Source of the DNA: Roseiarcus sp963732155
Lineage (GTDB): Bacteria > Pseudomonadota > Alphaproteobacteria > Rhizobiales > Beijerinckiaceae
Reading direction: 5' to 3'
NCBI GenBank assembly: GCA_963732155.1
Contig: CAVSYB010000013.1
Span: forward strand, 1,302,001-1,366,000
Length of the DNA: 64,000 bases
Shown here: one piece after another, positions 56,838 through 64,000 of the stretch
Position numbering within the stretch: position 1 is the first letter of the stretch
Layout: every line of letters starts with the position of its first letter
Made by a program: the position numbers and the translations under genes
Notes under the pieces: generated by a model
The model's input: the letters and a program-made list of their open reading frames with translations, nothing else
Databases searched by the model: none
Told to the model about the DNA's origin: nothing

Positions 56838-57850
56838 GTCCTGAGCGGCGCGCGCCGGACGGGCGCGGCGGCGAACGGCCGCCCGCCAAGCGCCGCTTCG
56901 CGTTGACGGTTGGTCAGATAGGTCACGCCGACGCCCCACAAACCGGTCGCGACCGCCGCGGCGAGCGCGACCGGCAGCAAAGGCAGCGCGGTCGCCTTGA
57001 CCAGGAAAACCGCCCCGAGCGCCCCGGCGCCGAGCAGCCCGCTCGCCACGACCATCCCGCGTCCGAGCGCCACCCACAGCCGCGACAGCGGCGCGCGCCT
57101 CGCCTTCGCCGGGTCGTGCGGCGCCGCCTCGTCGATCCGCCACAGGAAGGCGTCGATCGTCGCCAAGGCGGCGAGCCCCTGCGCCGCCACGGCGGCGACG
57201 AGCAGCGCGCCGAGGCCGGCGAGCGCGACCGGCGACAACGGGCTCGCCGGCCATTGCGCGGGAGTCGGCCAGGCCATCGCCGCAAAATCATAGGCGCCGT
57301 GCGCCAGCAGCGCGAGGGCGAACATCGCCGCCATCACGGCGAGCGGCGCGCGCTCGCGACAGACGCGCCACACGCCGAGGCCGGAGAGCAGGGCGAAGCT
57401 CAGATGGGCGGGCGCCGTCAACACGCCGCGCAGGGCGCCGATCAGCAAGGGGGTGTTCGACGCCTTCAGATAGAGGAGGTTCTCGACGACGCCGAAGCCG
57501 AGGCCGATCGCCACGACGCCGATGAAATACTCGCGCGGGTCGCGGGTGATCGTCATGCGCATCAACAGGAGAAGCGCGATCAGCCGTCCGCTTTCTTCGC
57601 AAAGGGCCGCCGCGAGGAAGGCCCGCGCCGCCGCCGCCGCGAGCGGCGCCTCGATCGAATGCGCCGCGCCGGCGACGACAAGGCTGAAGGGAAGCGCCAA
57701 CGCGATGCTGAGCAACGCCAGCGCCGCGCCCTTGCCGAGGGCCGCGCGACTGGCCCATCCGTCGGCGAGCGCGAGCAGGAGATAGACGATCGCCGCCGAA
57801 AAACCCCAGGCGAGGGCGAGCGAGACGGCTTTGACCAGCGAATCGCTCAC
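56828..57850 (-). CDS. PrsW-like intramembrane metalloprotease
   Basis: About 340 residues, eight or more helices. PrsW motifs: LCEESGRLIALLLLMR (EExxK/R), GFGVVENLLYLKAS (ExxxY), APAHLSFALLSGLG and LAHGAYDF. Starts from GTG 57850, eight bases after the DUF2628 gene stop; the frame is open further upstream but is then a shadow of that gene. Relatives cleave anti-sigma factors in the membrane. The substrate may be encoded nearby, but none is evident. Confidence 0.78.
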   Translation of the reverse strand: MSDSLVKAVSLALAWGFSAAIVYLLLALADGWASRAALGKGAALALLSIALALPFSLVVAGAAHSIEAPLAAAAARAFLAAALCEESGRLIALLLLMRMTITRDPREYFIGVVAIGLGFGVVENLLYLKASNTPLLIGALRGVLTAPAHLSFALLSGLGVWRVCRERAPLAVMAAMFALALLAHGAYDFAAMAWPTPAQWPASPLSPVALAGLGALLVAAVAAQGLAALATIDAFLWRIDEAAPHDPAKARRAPLSRLWVALGRGMVVASGLLGAGALGAVFLVKATALPLLPVALAAAVATGLWGVGVTYLTNRQREAALGGRPFAAAPVRRAPLRTAA

Positions 57851-57858
57851 CTGCGCGG

Positions 57859-58476
57859 TCAGTGATGGAGCGTGGCGCGCGACAGGCCGAACGCCACGCC
57901 CAACGCCACCGCGAAGACCAGCATGACGAGGGGGCCGACCAACGAGACGCCGCCCTGGCGCTCGATGCGGACTTCGGTCTCGGATTCGGACAGGCCGAGC
58001 GAGCGCGTCCTTGCGACCATCAGCGCGGCGCTGCGGGTGATCCACCATTTGCCGGTGAAGGCGATCAGCACGTTGATCGTGAAGTTGAGCCATCGCGCGT
58101 CGCCCGGCGCGACATAGGCGATCGACATCTGCGCCAGCAGCGCGATAAAGAACGCGGCGTATTGCTTGCGATAGAGCAGCCACATCTCGCCGAAGAAGAA
58201 GCCGGCTCTTGCGAAGCTCGCCTCGGGAAAGCCGCCGTCGAGGTTCAGCCACAGCGGCCGGTATCTGTCCCAGTTGCGGCCGATCGCCAGCCGCATGTCG
58301 CTTTCGTTGACCGAAGCGATGGCCGCGGCGGGGCTGAATTCGGCGGCCGGCGCCGCGGCGTCGCCGCTGACGACGGCGGCGGCGCCCTTGGGCGCCATCG
58401 CTCTCGGCGCGGCGGCGCCTCTCTTGCCAAACGTCGGCTGCGCCTGCATCGCCCGCTCCGCAACGAAATCGGTCAT
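57859..58476 (-). CDS. DUF2628-family membrane protein
   Basis: 205 residues. Soluble, Ala-rich first 70 residues, then MRLAIGRNWDRYRPLWLNLD and FFGEMWLLYRKQYAAFFIALL, the DUF2628 core with several helices. Function unknown. Coupled to the PrsW-like gene immediately downstream; the two may form a membrane unit. Confidence 0.8.
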   Translation of the reverse strand: MTDFVAERAMQAQPTFGKRGAAAPRAMAPKGAAAVVSGDAAAPAAEFSPAAAIASVNESDMRLAIGRNWDRYRPLWLNLDGGFPEASFARAGFFFGEMWLLYRKQYAAFFIALLAQMSIAYVAPGDARWLNFTINVLIAFTGKWWITRSAALMVARTRSLGLSESETEVRIERQGGVSLVGPLVMLVFAVALGVAFGLSRATLHH

Positions 58477-58627
58477 CGCGCGCAGCGTGCCAGTGGTCTG
58501 TGAAGGAACGCTTTAGCAACGTAGTTAATCCGCCGTCCGCCGCGAACCGGCCCGGCGGCGTCGAAATCGCCGGCGGCGGGTCGATTGGCGCGAGGCGAGC
58601 CCATTGAGGGCTCGCGTCCGCCGCGCG

Positions 58628-60430
58628 TCATTGCACGGTGCAGAACGGCCAGCAGCGCGGCAGGCGGGTGGCGATGCCGTGCCAGCGCGGGCCGCCGTGA
58701 ACGGTTCCGGTGCAAAACTGCGAATTGGCGCAAGCCCTTTCGGCGGCGCCGCCGCCGCCCCCGCCGGCCCGGGTTCCGCCGCCTCCGCCGCCGCCGCCCA
58801 GGCCGACGCCCGCGCCGAATCGGCTCGGCGCCGATGTCCTTTGCGGCGGCGGCACGACCGGGTCCTGGCTTTGCGGATCGACCTCCTGCGCCTTGGCGCG
58901 CAAGGCGCCCGCCTTTTCCAGATCGACCGGACCGAGCAGGCCGCGCTCGTACATGATGGCGAGGAATTTCAGCGAATAGCCGTCGCCGAGATCGGCCGCC
59001 TGCTGGAAATACTGCGCGGCGACCTTGTAATCGGGCGGTCCGCCGTCGCCGTTGAAATAGACGACGCCGGCGGCGCCGAGCGCGCCGGCGTTGCCCGCTT
59101 CGATCGACTTTTCATACCATTCCAGCGCTTTCGACTGATCGCGCTTCACGAAAAAGCCATTGCCGTACATCGAGCCGATATTCTGCATGCCGGAGGCGTC
59201 GCCGGCGAGCGCCGCCTTGTTGAAGAGTTCGAAAGCGGTCCGCTCGTTCCTGACGACGCCGAGCCCCTGCACATAGGCGAGGCCGAGGTCCGACAGGGCG
59301 TGGCCATAGCCGGCGTCGGCGGCGATCCGGTAGTGGCGCACCGCCTCCGGATAATTCTTGAGCTGGTAATAGGCGCGGCCGAGTTGGTAGCGCAGGCGCG
59401 GTTCGTGCGGGTTGGCCTCGACTTCGGCGGCGCAGACGGCGACCGCATGCGGCCAGTCGGTGGGCGGCCTGGCGCTGGCGACGGCGGCGGGAATCGCGAG
59501 CGGCACGGGCGGCGCCGCCAGGCGGTCGCATTCGCTTTGCGCCGTGGCCGCGCGGGGCGTCGCAGGCTGCGGCGCCGCCGGGGCCGGCGCGGCGACGGGC
59601 TTTGGCGCCTCGTTGGCGGCCGCGGCGGCGGGCGCCGACGGCGCGGCGGGCGCGGCTTGCGGCGGTCCCGCCAGATAGACGTCGCCAACCAGCGACGAAC
59701 TGTCCCACGGCGTCTGCTTCCGCTCGGTCGCCTGCAACACGTCGCCGCGCACCCTGGAGATCATCTGGCGCACTTCGAGGCCCGGCGTCGCCACATGTTT
59801 CAGCAAGGCGGCGGTGAACGGCGAATTGCGGCCCGCGCCGTCGAGCGCGACATTGTCGGGCTGCGTCGAAAACACGATCAGCGAGCCTTCGCCCGTCGCT
59901 TCGACGCGGCCGAGGCCGCGCGTGGCCAGCGCGCGCCCGCCGCGCGCCAGTTTTTCGATGAAGGGGTTGTTGCGGCAGGCGTCGAGGATGATGATGTTGG
60001 CGCGCCCGGTCCCCTCCATCTCCTGCTGGATGTCGTTGAGGTTGATCGTGTTGAAGCGCACATCCGCCGCGCTCTCGATCCTGGCGTCGACCGGCAGCAG
60101 ATAGTTCTCGCCGTTCATTTGCAGGCCGTGGCCGGCGTAGAACAACAGCGCGACGTCGGCGCCGCGCAGCTTCTCGGAGAAATCGCGCACCGCTTTGGCC
60201 ATCGCCTCGCGCGTCGCGTCGCGCTCCTCGATCACCTCGAAGCCGACGCCGCGCAAGGCCTGCGCGAGATCGGCGGCGTCGTTGGCGGGATTGTCGAGCG
60301 CGGGAACGGATTGGTATTGGCTGTTGCCGATCACCAGCGCCAGCCGCGCGCCGGCGAACGCGCTCGCCGGAGCGGCGATGACGACGAGCGCGCAGAGCAT
60401 GGCGACGAGGCATCGGCTGCGAAACGGCAT
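58628..60430 (-). CDS. Exported caspase-like (C14) protein with Sel1 repeats
   Basis: 600 residues. Signal peptide MLCALVVIAAPASAFA. Caspase-type domain about 28-240 with His101 (FYAGHG) and Cys152 (IILDACRNNPF). A Pro/Ala linker follows, then Sel1/TPR repeats about 340-500, a poly-Gly tract near 540-560, and a C-terminal Cys/Trp-rich tail (CTGTVHGGPRWHGIATRLPR). The dyad is intact. Such periplasmic metacaspase-like proteins are common in alphaproteobacteria and of unknown role. Confidence 0.88.
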   Translation of the reverse strand: MPFRSRCLVAMLCALVVIAAPASAFAGARLALVIGNSQYQSVPALDNPANDAADLAQALRGVGFEVIEERDATREAMAKAVRDFSEKLRGADVALLFYAGHGLQMNGENYLLPVDARIESAADVRFNTINLNDIQQEMEGTGRANIIILDACRNNPFIEKLARGGRALATRGLGRVEATGEGSLIVFSTQPDNVALDGAGRNSPFTAALLKHVATPGLEVRQMISRVRGDVLQATERKQTPWDSSSLVGDVYLAGPPQAAPAAPSAPAAAAANEAPKPVAAPAPAAPQPATPRAATAQSECDRLAAPPVPLAIPAAVASARPPTDWPHAVAVCAAEVEANPHEPRLRYQLGRAYYQLKNYPEAVRHYRIAADAGYGHALSDLGLAYVQGLGVVRNERTAFELFNKAALAGDASGMQNIGSMYGNGFFVKRDQSKALEWYEKSIEAGNAGALGAAGVVYFNGDGGPPDYKVAAQYFQQAADLGDGYSLKFLAIMYERGLLGPVDLEKAGALRAKAQEVDPQSQDPVVPPPQRTSAPSRFGAGVGLGGGGGGGGTRAGGGGGGAAERACANSQFCTGTVHGGPRWHGIATRLPRCWPFCTVQ

Positions 60431-60661
60431 GACGCTCTCTCACGTTCTCGGCGAAACGCGCGGGGGCCGCGGCCGGCGAATATTGGGCCTTGGCGCGCCG
60501 CAGCGTCAAGCCGCCGAGCCTCGCTTCCGGCCCCTCCGCGGCGATCGCCAGGCGATCGTCCGGCGCACGGAGGAGGGGCGCGGCGACCTATTCCCTTTCC
60601 GCAGGGGGCGAGCGCATGGCGGCGCAGCCTCGCTGATCGGACGGTGCGCGAAGGTCTTCCC

Positions 60662-61285
60662 CTAACCGGGATTGCCGCCGCCCGCGCCGCCCGGTGAGAC
60701 CGGCGCGGCAGCGGCGCCCATATGCAGCGCGGCCGGCGGGATCGCCCCGAAAATCGGCGGGAAGACCGCCGGCGCCTCGGACGGCGCGGCGTCCGGCGCG
60801 CCGGTGAGGCCGTGCCCGGCGATGACCTTTCGCCAGACGCCGAGGATGCTCTGCTGCGTCGTCGCGGCGATCACGCAATAGCCGCGTCGGTCGAGCGCAT
60901 AGAGCGTCGCGCCGGGATCGTTGAGGACGCGGCGGACCGCCTCGTCGATCACTTGCAGGCACGCGACGAGTTGCTCCACGCTTTGCAGCCGTGTGTGACG
61001 CAGCATGTCGGCGAGCCGATAGGCCTCGACGCCTTCCTGGCCGATGCTCTCGCCCTCGCGGCCGAACTCGAAGAACGTATTGACGACCGGCAGCATGCCG
61101 CGAATCGCCGCGAACACCGCGGCGGCCTCCTCTGGGCCGCAGCGCGCCAGATGCTTGCCGCCGCCCTCCATCGCCTGCGGCTCCGGCCGGAGGTTGAGCG
61201 AAGCGGCGATTTCGCGCTCCAGCCACCGCCGCACTTCGGCCGGCGCGCCTCTGATCTGCTCCGGGCTCAAAGTAATTCCAACCAT
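60662..61285 (-). CDS. Hypothetical protein
   Basis: 207 residues from ATG 61285 with AGGAG eight bases upstream. N-terminal helical region (ITLSPEQIRGAPAEVRRWLE), a helical centre (VEQLVACLQVIDEAVRRVLN), and a low-complexity Pro/Ala/Gly tail. No signal peptide or catalytic motif. No family recognised. Confidence 0.6.
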   Translation of the reverse strand: MVGITLSPEQIRGAPAEVRRWLEREIAASLNLRPEPQAMEGGGKHLARCGPEEAAAVFAAIRGMLPVVNTFFEFGREGESIGQEGVEAYRLADMLRHTRLQSVEQLVACLQVIDEAVRRVLNDPGATLYALDRRGYCVIAATTQQSILGVWRKVIAGHGLTGAPDAAPSEAPAVFPPIFGAIPPAALHMGAAAAPVSPGGAGGGNPG

Positions 61286-61767
61286 CACGCCGGCTCCTGG
61301 CTCCAGACCATCCCGATCACCATCAAAGCCGCCGGGCGCCGCCGCCGCCTTGATCGCGATCAAGCGAGGGCGGAAAGGGGCGGGGGCTGGTTTGAAATTT
61401 GGCGAGCGTTATGCCGTCTTCTTGGCCGTTGGCCGCTCCGTTGAAAGAGTGCTCGGTCCAGTGTTGTTAGATCAACGTTATATCGAGCAGCGAGCCGCAG
61501 ACGTTGTTTCAGGTAGGCGTCGTAGAGGGCGATGCCGTCCGCCGCCTTGCACGCACCTGGCGCCCTTAACCTACGTCGCCCATCCGGATGTCGCCCGGCG
61601 AGCCACCGGCGCGGGCGCGCCTGCTGGCTAAGCGATGATGATAAAATAGAGCGGGATGACCGCCGACCACCCGGAGAAATTTCTGGTGCTTGCATTCGCA
61701 ACCACCGCCTATTGCGCATGGCGGGTGCAAAAAAAGACGCACCAGATGTTGACGTCGCAGGCTGACT
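61286..61767. other. Gap with a possible gene fragment
   Basis: The minus strand around 61400-61560 encodes ADGIALYDAYLKQRLRLAAR then YNVDLTTLDRALFQ, which looks like the C-terminal end of a helical protein, but no start or ribosome site fits. Probably a decayed gene. Confidence 0.3.
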
Positions 61768-62325
61768 TCATCGGCGCGAGCCAGAACGCAGGGGATCAGA
61801 CGCATCTCGTGCCGGCCTCGGCGCGTTGCGCAGCACGAAAAAGGCGATGGCGAGGAGGACGATTCCGACGGGAATGCTGACGATTCCGACGAAGCCGGCG
61901 CTAGCCGCGCCTGCGAGCAAGGCGCCGAACGCGACTCCGGTGCTCGCTGCAGAAGAAGACGCCAAAACGTCCACACTAGACGCGCCAGTGGTGGAGGCGA
62001 CCATCATCGTCACGACCGGGAGTGCGATGGCTGCAAAGCCGTTCGTCAGAATGAGCCAGCCCCACGCCCGCCGCACCGTCGACGACGCTATTGCTATCAG
62101 AACCCCTACGGCGGCAACCGAGGAAAGGCCCCATTCGAGCGCGGCGACGGCGCCCCCCGGTGTAGTCGGGGCTGACGCAAGTCCGGTTGCGATCAAGAAC
62201 GGAAGGGCGATCGTGAGCTCAGCGAGCGTCACCATGACTAAAATCGCAATGAGGCGGCCGACGAATCCGCGGGCCATCCGCCGCGTGACGGTCCCCGTTA
62301 CCTGTCGCGCCGCGATTTCAATCAC
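61768..62325 (-). CDS. Integral membrane protein of unknown function
   Basis: 185 residues with four or five helices: LIAILVMVTLAELTIALPFL, VAAVGVLIAIASS, GWLILTNGFAAIALPVVTMM, and VGIVSIPVGIVLLAIAFFVL. A cytoplasmic Arg-rich N-terminal part and a basic tail. On the same strand as the Sel1 gene, 21 bases downstream of it, so probably cotranscribed. Confidence 0.6.
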   Translation of the reverse strand: MIEIAARQVTGTVTRRMARGFVGRLIAILVMVTLAELTIALPFLIATGLASAPTTPGGAVAALEWGLSSVAAVGVLIAIASSTVRRAWGWLILTNGFAAIALPVVTMMVASTTGASSVDVLASSSAASTGVAFGALLAGAASAGFVGIVSIPVGIVLLAIAFFVLRNAPRPARDASDPLRSGSRR

Positions 62326-62346
62326 GCCGAAAACTTCTGCTGCGCT

Positions 62347-63279
62347 TCATTTTTTCGCCTTCCATTCGCGCGCCAGCCGCTGCGCCTCGGCGACCTGTTC
62401 GCGGGTCATCCTCGACTCAAGCCTGTTTCGCTCTTGTGCCGCGTTTTCGTCTGCTGGTCTTTCGTCGCCCTGCGCGGCCGCCAAATTCAACCACATGTGC
62501 GCCAGCACCAAATCTTGCGGCACTCCTTTGCCTTCGGCGTACATGGAGCCGAGTATGTTCTGCGAAATCTGCGAGAGCGCGCCGCCCTGCTCGGCCGCTT
62601 TGCGGTACCAGTGCGCCGCCTCGGCGTAGTCTTGCCCGACGCTTAGACCGCTTTCATACAACTCACCAAGGCCGAACTGCGCGTTTTCGTCGCCATGCTC
62701 TGCCGCCCTACGCGTCCAACGCGCGCTCTCGGCGATATCCTGTGCGACGCCCTCGCCAGACAAATACATGTCGCCGAGGCGGTTCTCGGCATCGGCGTCA
62801 CCTTGATCCGCAGCCATTCGCCACCATCGCGCCGCCTCGGCGGAGTCCTGCCTGACGCCTGAGCCGTTGTAGTAGATAAGGCCGAGGTTCCACTGAGCGG
62901 GAATGCTGCCCTGCTCCGCCGCTTTGCGCAACCACCGCGCCGCCTCGACGTCGTCCTGCGCGACACCTTGGCCGCGGGCGTACATGATACCGAGGTTTAC
63001 CTGGGCGTCGGCGACACCCCGGTCCGCCGCCATCCGGTACCAATGCGCCGCCTCGGCGTAATCCTGCGCGACGCCTTTGCCCATAAAGTACATGTAGCCG
63101 AGTCTGCCCTGCGCCTCAGCGACGCCGTGCTCGGCAAGGGGCCGCAGCAATCGCAGGGCCGTCGGGTAATCTTGCCGCACATACGCCGCAACGCCGTCTT
63201 CCAACGCTCCCGCGATCGCCGAGTCGGCGAGAAGCACAACCGCGAGAACGGCTCCGACCAAGGGCCGCATGACGCGCAT
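62347..63279 (-). CDS. Exported Sel1-repeat protein
   Basis: 310 residues: signal peptide MRPLVGAVLAVVLLADSAIA, then six to seven Sel1 repeats, each close to AEAAHWYRMAADRGVADAQV. A charged C-terminal helix. Sel1 arrays bind partner proteins; related proteins act in envelope or secretion. GAGGG about ten bases upstream of ATG 63279. Confidence 0.85.
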   Translation of the reverse strand: MRVMRPLVGAVLAVVLLADSAIAGALEDGVAAYVRQDYPTALRLLRPLAEHGVAEAQGRLGYMYFMGKGVAQDYAEAAHWYRMAADRGVADAQVNLGIMYARGQGVAQDDVEAARWLRKAAEQGSIPAQWNLGLIYYNGSGVRQDSAEAARWWRMAADQGDADAENRLGDMYLSGEGVAQDIAESARWTRRAAEHGDENAQFGLGELYESGLSVGQDYAEAAHWYRKAAEQGGALSQISQNILGSMYAEGKGVPQDLVLAHMWLNLAAAQGDERPADENAAQERNRLESRMTREQVAEAQRLAREWKAKK

Positions 63280-63297
63280 GGCGAGTATCCCTCACCG

Positions 63298-63468
63298 TCA
63301 AGTCGCGGTCCGAAGGGTTCTTGGCCCGCGAGTCGCGACGACCGTCGAAGTCGGCGACCAACCATATCGGCGGTCGAGCGCCGGCGCGACGAGGAGCGCA
63401 ACAAAGCAGGCCGCTGCGACGAGCATGATGAGCCGCTGCGCCGGCGCGAATCCGGACGAGGCCGGCAT
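63298..63468 (-). CDS. Small membrane ORF, possible gene remnant
   Basis: 56 residues: MPASSGFAPAQRLIMLVAAA, then CFVALLVAPALDRRYGWSPT. One clear membrane helix. The segment up to RRYGWS resembles the start of isoprenylcysteine-methyltransferase-like membrane enzymes, after which similarity ends. Too short for that family, so likely a remnant. Confidence 0.3.
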   Translation of the reverse strand: MPASSGFAPAQRLIMLVAAACFVALLVAPALDRRYGWSPTSTVVATRGPRTLRTAT

Positions 63469-63857
63469 CGAACCCGTCGAACCCTTCGAATAGGGCCAGA
63501 CGCTACCGGACAGATCGTGAGCTACCTAAATCGGTCATATCGTCGTGCTACCGACGCGCGCCGACATTTTCTTTCTGAAACCGCCGAATTGTGGTAGCCT
63601 GGTTTCGGTTCTCCCCGCGAAGAGGGAGGGCGATAACCGCAATGGACGCTGTGAAATCCAAAAAAGTGCGTTTTCCAAATTTTTTCACCCCTAAGCCTCT
63701 GATTTTCCTCGTTTCCGCCAAAAATAGTTTTGGAAATATTTGGAAATCCAAATTTTCGCGCATTGAAAACAAAGGGAAATTTCGCGCGCACTGGCGCTGC
63801 AACCGTGCAAAGGCGCGTCCTTGGCCGGTCCTGCAAACACTGGCATGGCGCGCCATG
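63469..63857. other. Gap, partly AT-rich
   Basis: 63640-63790 is plainly AT-richer than its surroundings, with repeated GGAAAT/ATTTCC words (63720-63780) that could fold. No domain is seen in either strand. It may hold the promoter or 3' end of the neighbours. Confidence 0.3.
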
Positions 63858-64000
63858 TCAGGGCGGGGCGCAGAGCTGTTCGAGGCGGTCGAGCAGGGGC
63901 GCCTGGCTCGCCAGGATTTTTTCGCGCGCCGCCGCCAGGGCGAACCATGCGGCGCGGTCGATCTCCGGAAAGGACGCCTTGCGCCCGCTTCCGGGCGGCC
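63858..64000 (-). CDS. NUDIX hydrolase, C-terminal end only
   Basis: The minus strand from the right edge encodes GSGRKASFPEIDRAAWFALA, then AAREKILASQAPLLDRLEQL, ending at TGA 63858-63860. This is the C-terminal stretch of a NUDIX hydrolase group (SFPEVDRAAWF...ARxKIL). The catalytic NUDIX box lies outside the window. Confidence 0.65.
   Translation of the reverse strand, partial: PPGSGRKASFPEIDRAAWFALAAAREKILASQAPLLDRLEQLCAPP

Noticed and set aside
63522..63856. Minus-strand frames over the AT-rich stretch
   Set aside because: They run through repeat-like AT-rich DNA, show no ribosome site, and have no resemblance to known proteins.

Overview
The window looks like chromosome of a GC-rich alphaproteobacterium, most likely Hyphomicrobiales (Beijerinckiaceae/Methylocystaceae-like). 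Supporting signs are an imuA-imuB-dnaE2 cassette preceded by a GTTC-N7-GTTC LexA site, a comF-grxC-DUF1178 group, a BluB-type B12 gene, and strong GC bias in third positions. The genus is inference. I see no rRNA, tRNA or CRISPR array.

Layout. 1-6910 is a chemosensory operon (CheW end, CHASE3 receptor, CheA-REC hybrid, CheB, and a kinase with three receiver domains). 7113-11978 is an RND efflux pair whose membrane fusion gene is interrupted by an unrelated domain and a one-base frameshift. An FMN-dependent 2-hydroxyacid oxidase follows (12086-13246). 13400-18805 is an accessory island, partly AT-rich: a GDSL/SGNH hydrolase, lipoproteins, a sedolisin protease and two decayed IS5-type transposase pieces. 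19520-28800 holds small proteins, an acyltransferase-like gene, a LysR regulator, prfC, bluB, a DUF3108 protein, DUF1178/grxC/comF and a methyltransferase. A BrnT/BrnA toxin-antitoxin pair follows.

29453-35334 is the SOS mutasome operon, imuA-imuB-dnaE2, transcribed leftwards. imuB is broken by three one-base shifts, and dnaE2 carries an in-frame pair of inverted palindromic repeats. Beside it is an unlisted 57-codon gene resembling the DNA-binding domain of PHA regulators. 36624-43182 has a TetR regulator, a trans-aconitate methyltransferase-like gene, a His-rich protein, tlyA, an rRNA m5U methyltransferase, a GlcD-type dehydrogenase and a NAGPA-domain protein.

43852-56812 holds an aspartase, an L,D-transpeptidase, a GH43 enzyme, aroC, a Lys/Met-rich exported peptide, a phosphatase/sugar kinase/class I aldolase group, a hydroxylase/SDR/PAP2 group that may modify lipids, and argG. 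56828-63279 holds a PrsW-like protease with a DUF2628 protein, a caspase-like Sel1 protein, unknown proteins and a second Sel1 protein. The right edge cuts a NUDIX hydrolase.

Genes that appear to work together are the chemosensory set, the SOS set, the efflux pair, and the aldolase/kinase pair. Frame breaks at or near short homopolymers occur at two loci, and a third frame conflict lies in the hydrolase gene. Base-calling error must therefore be separated from true gene decay before biological weight is put on them.
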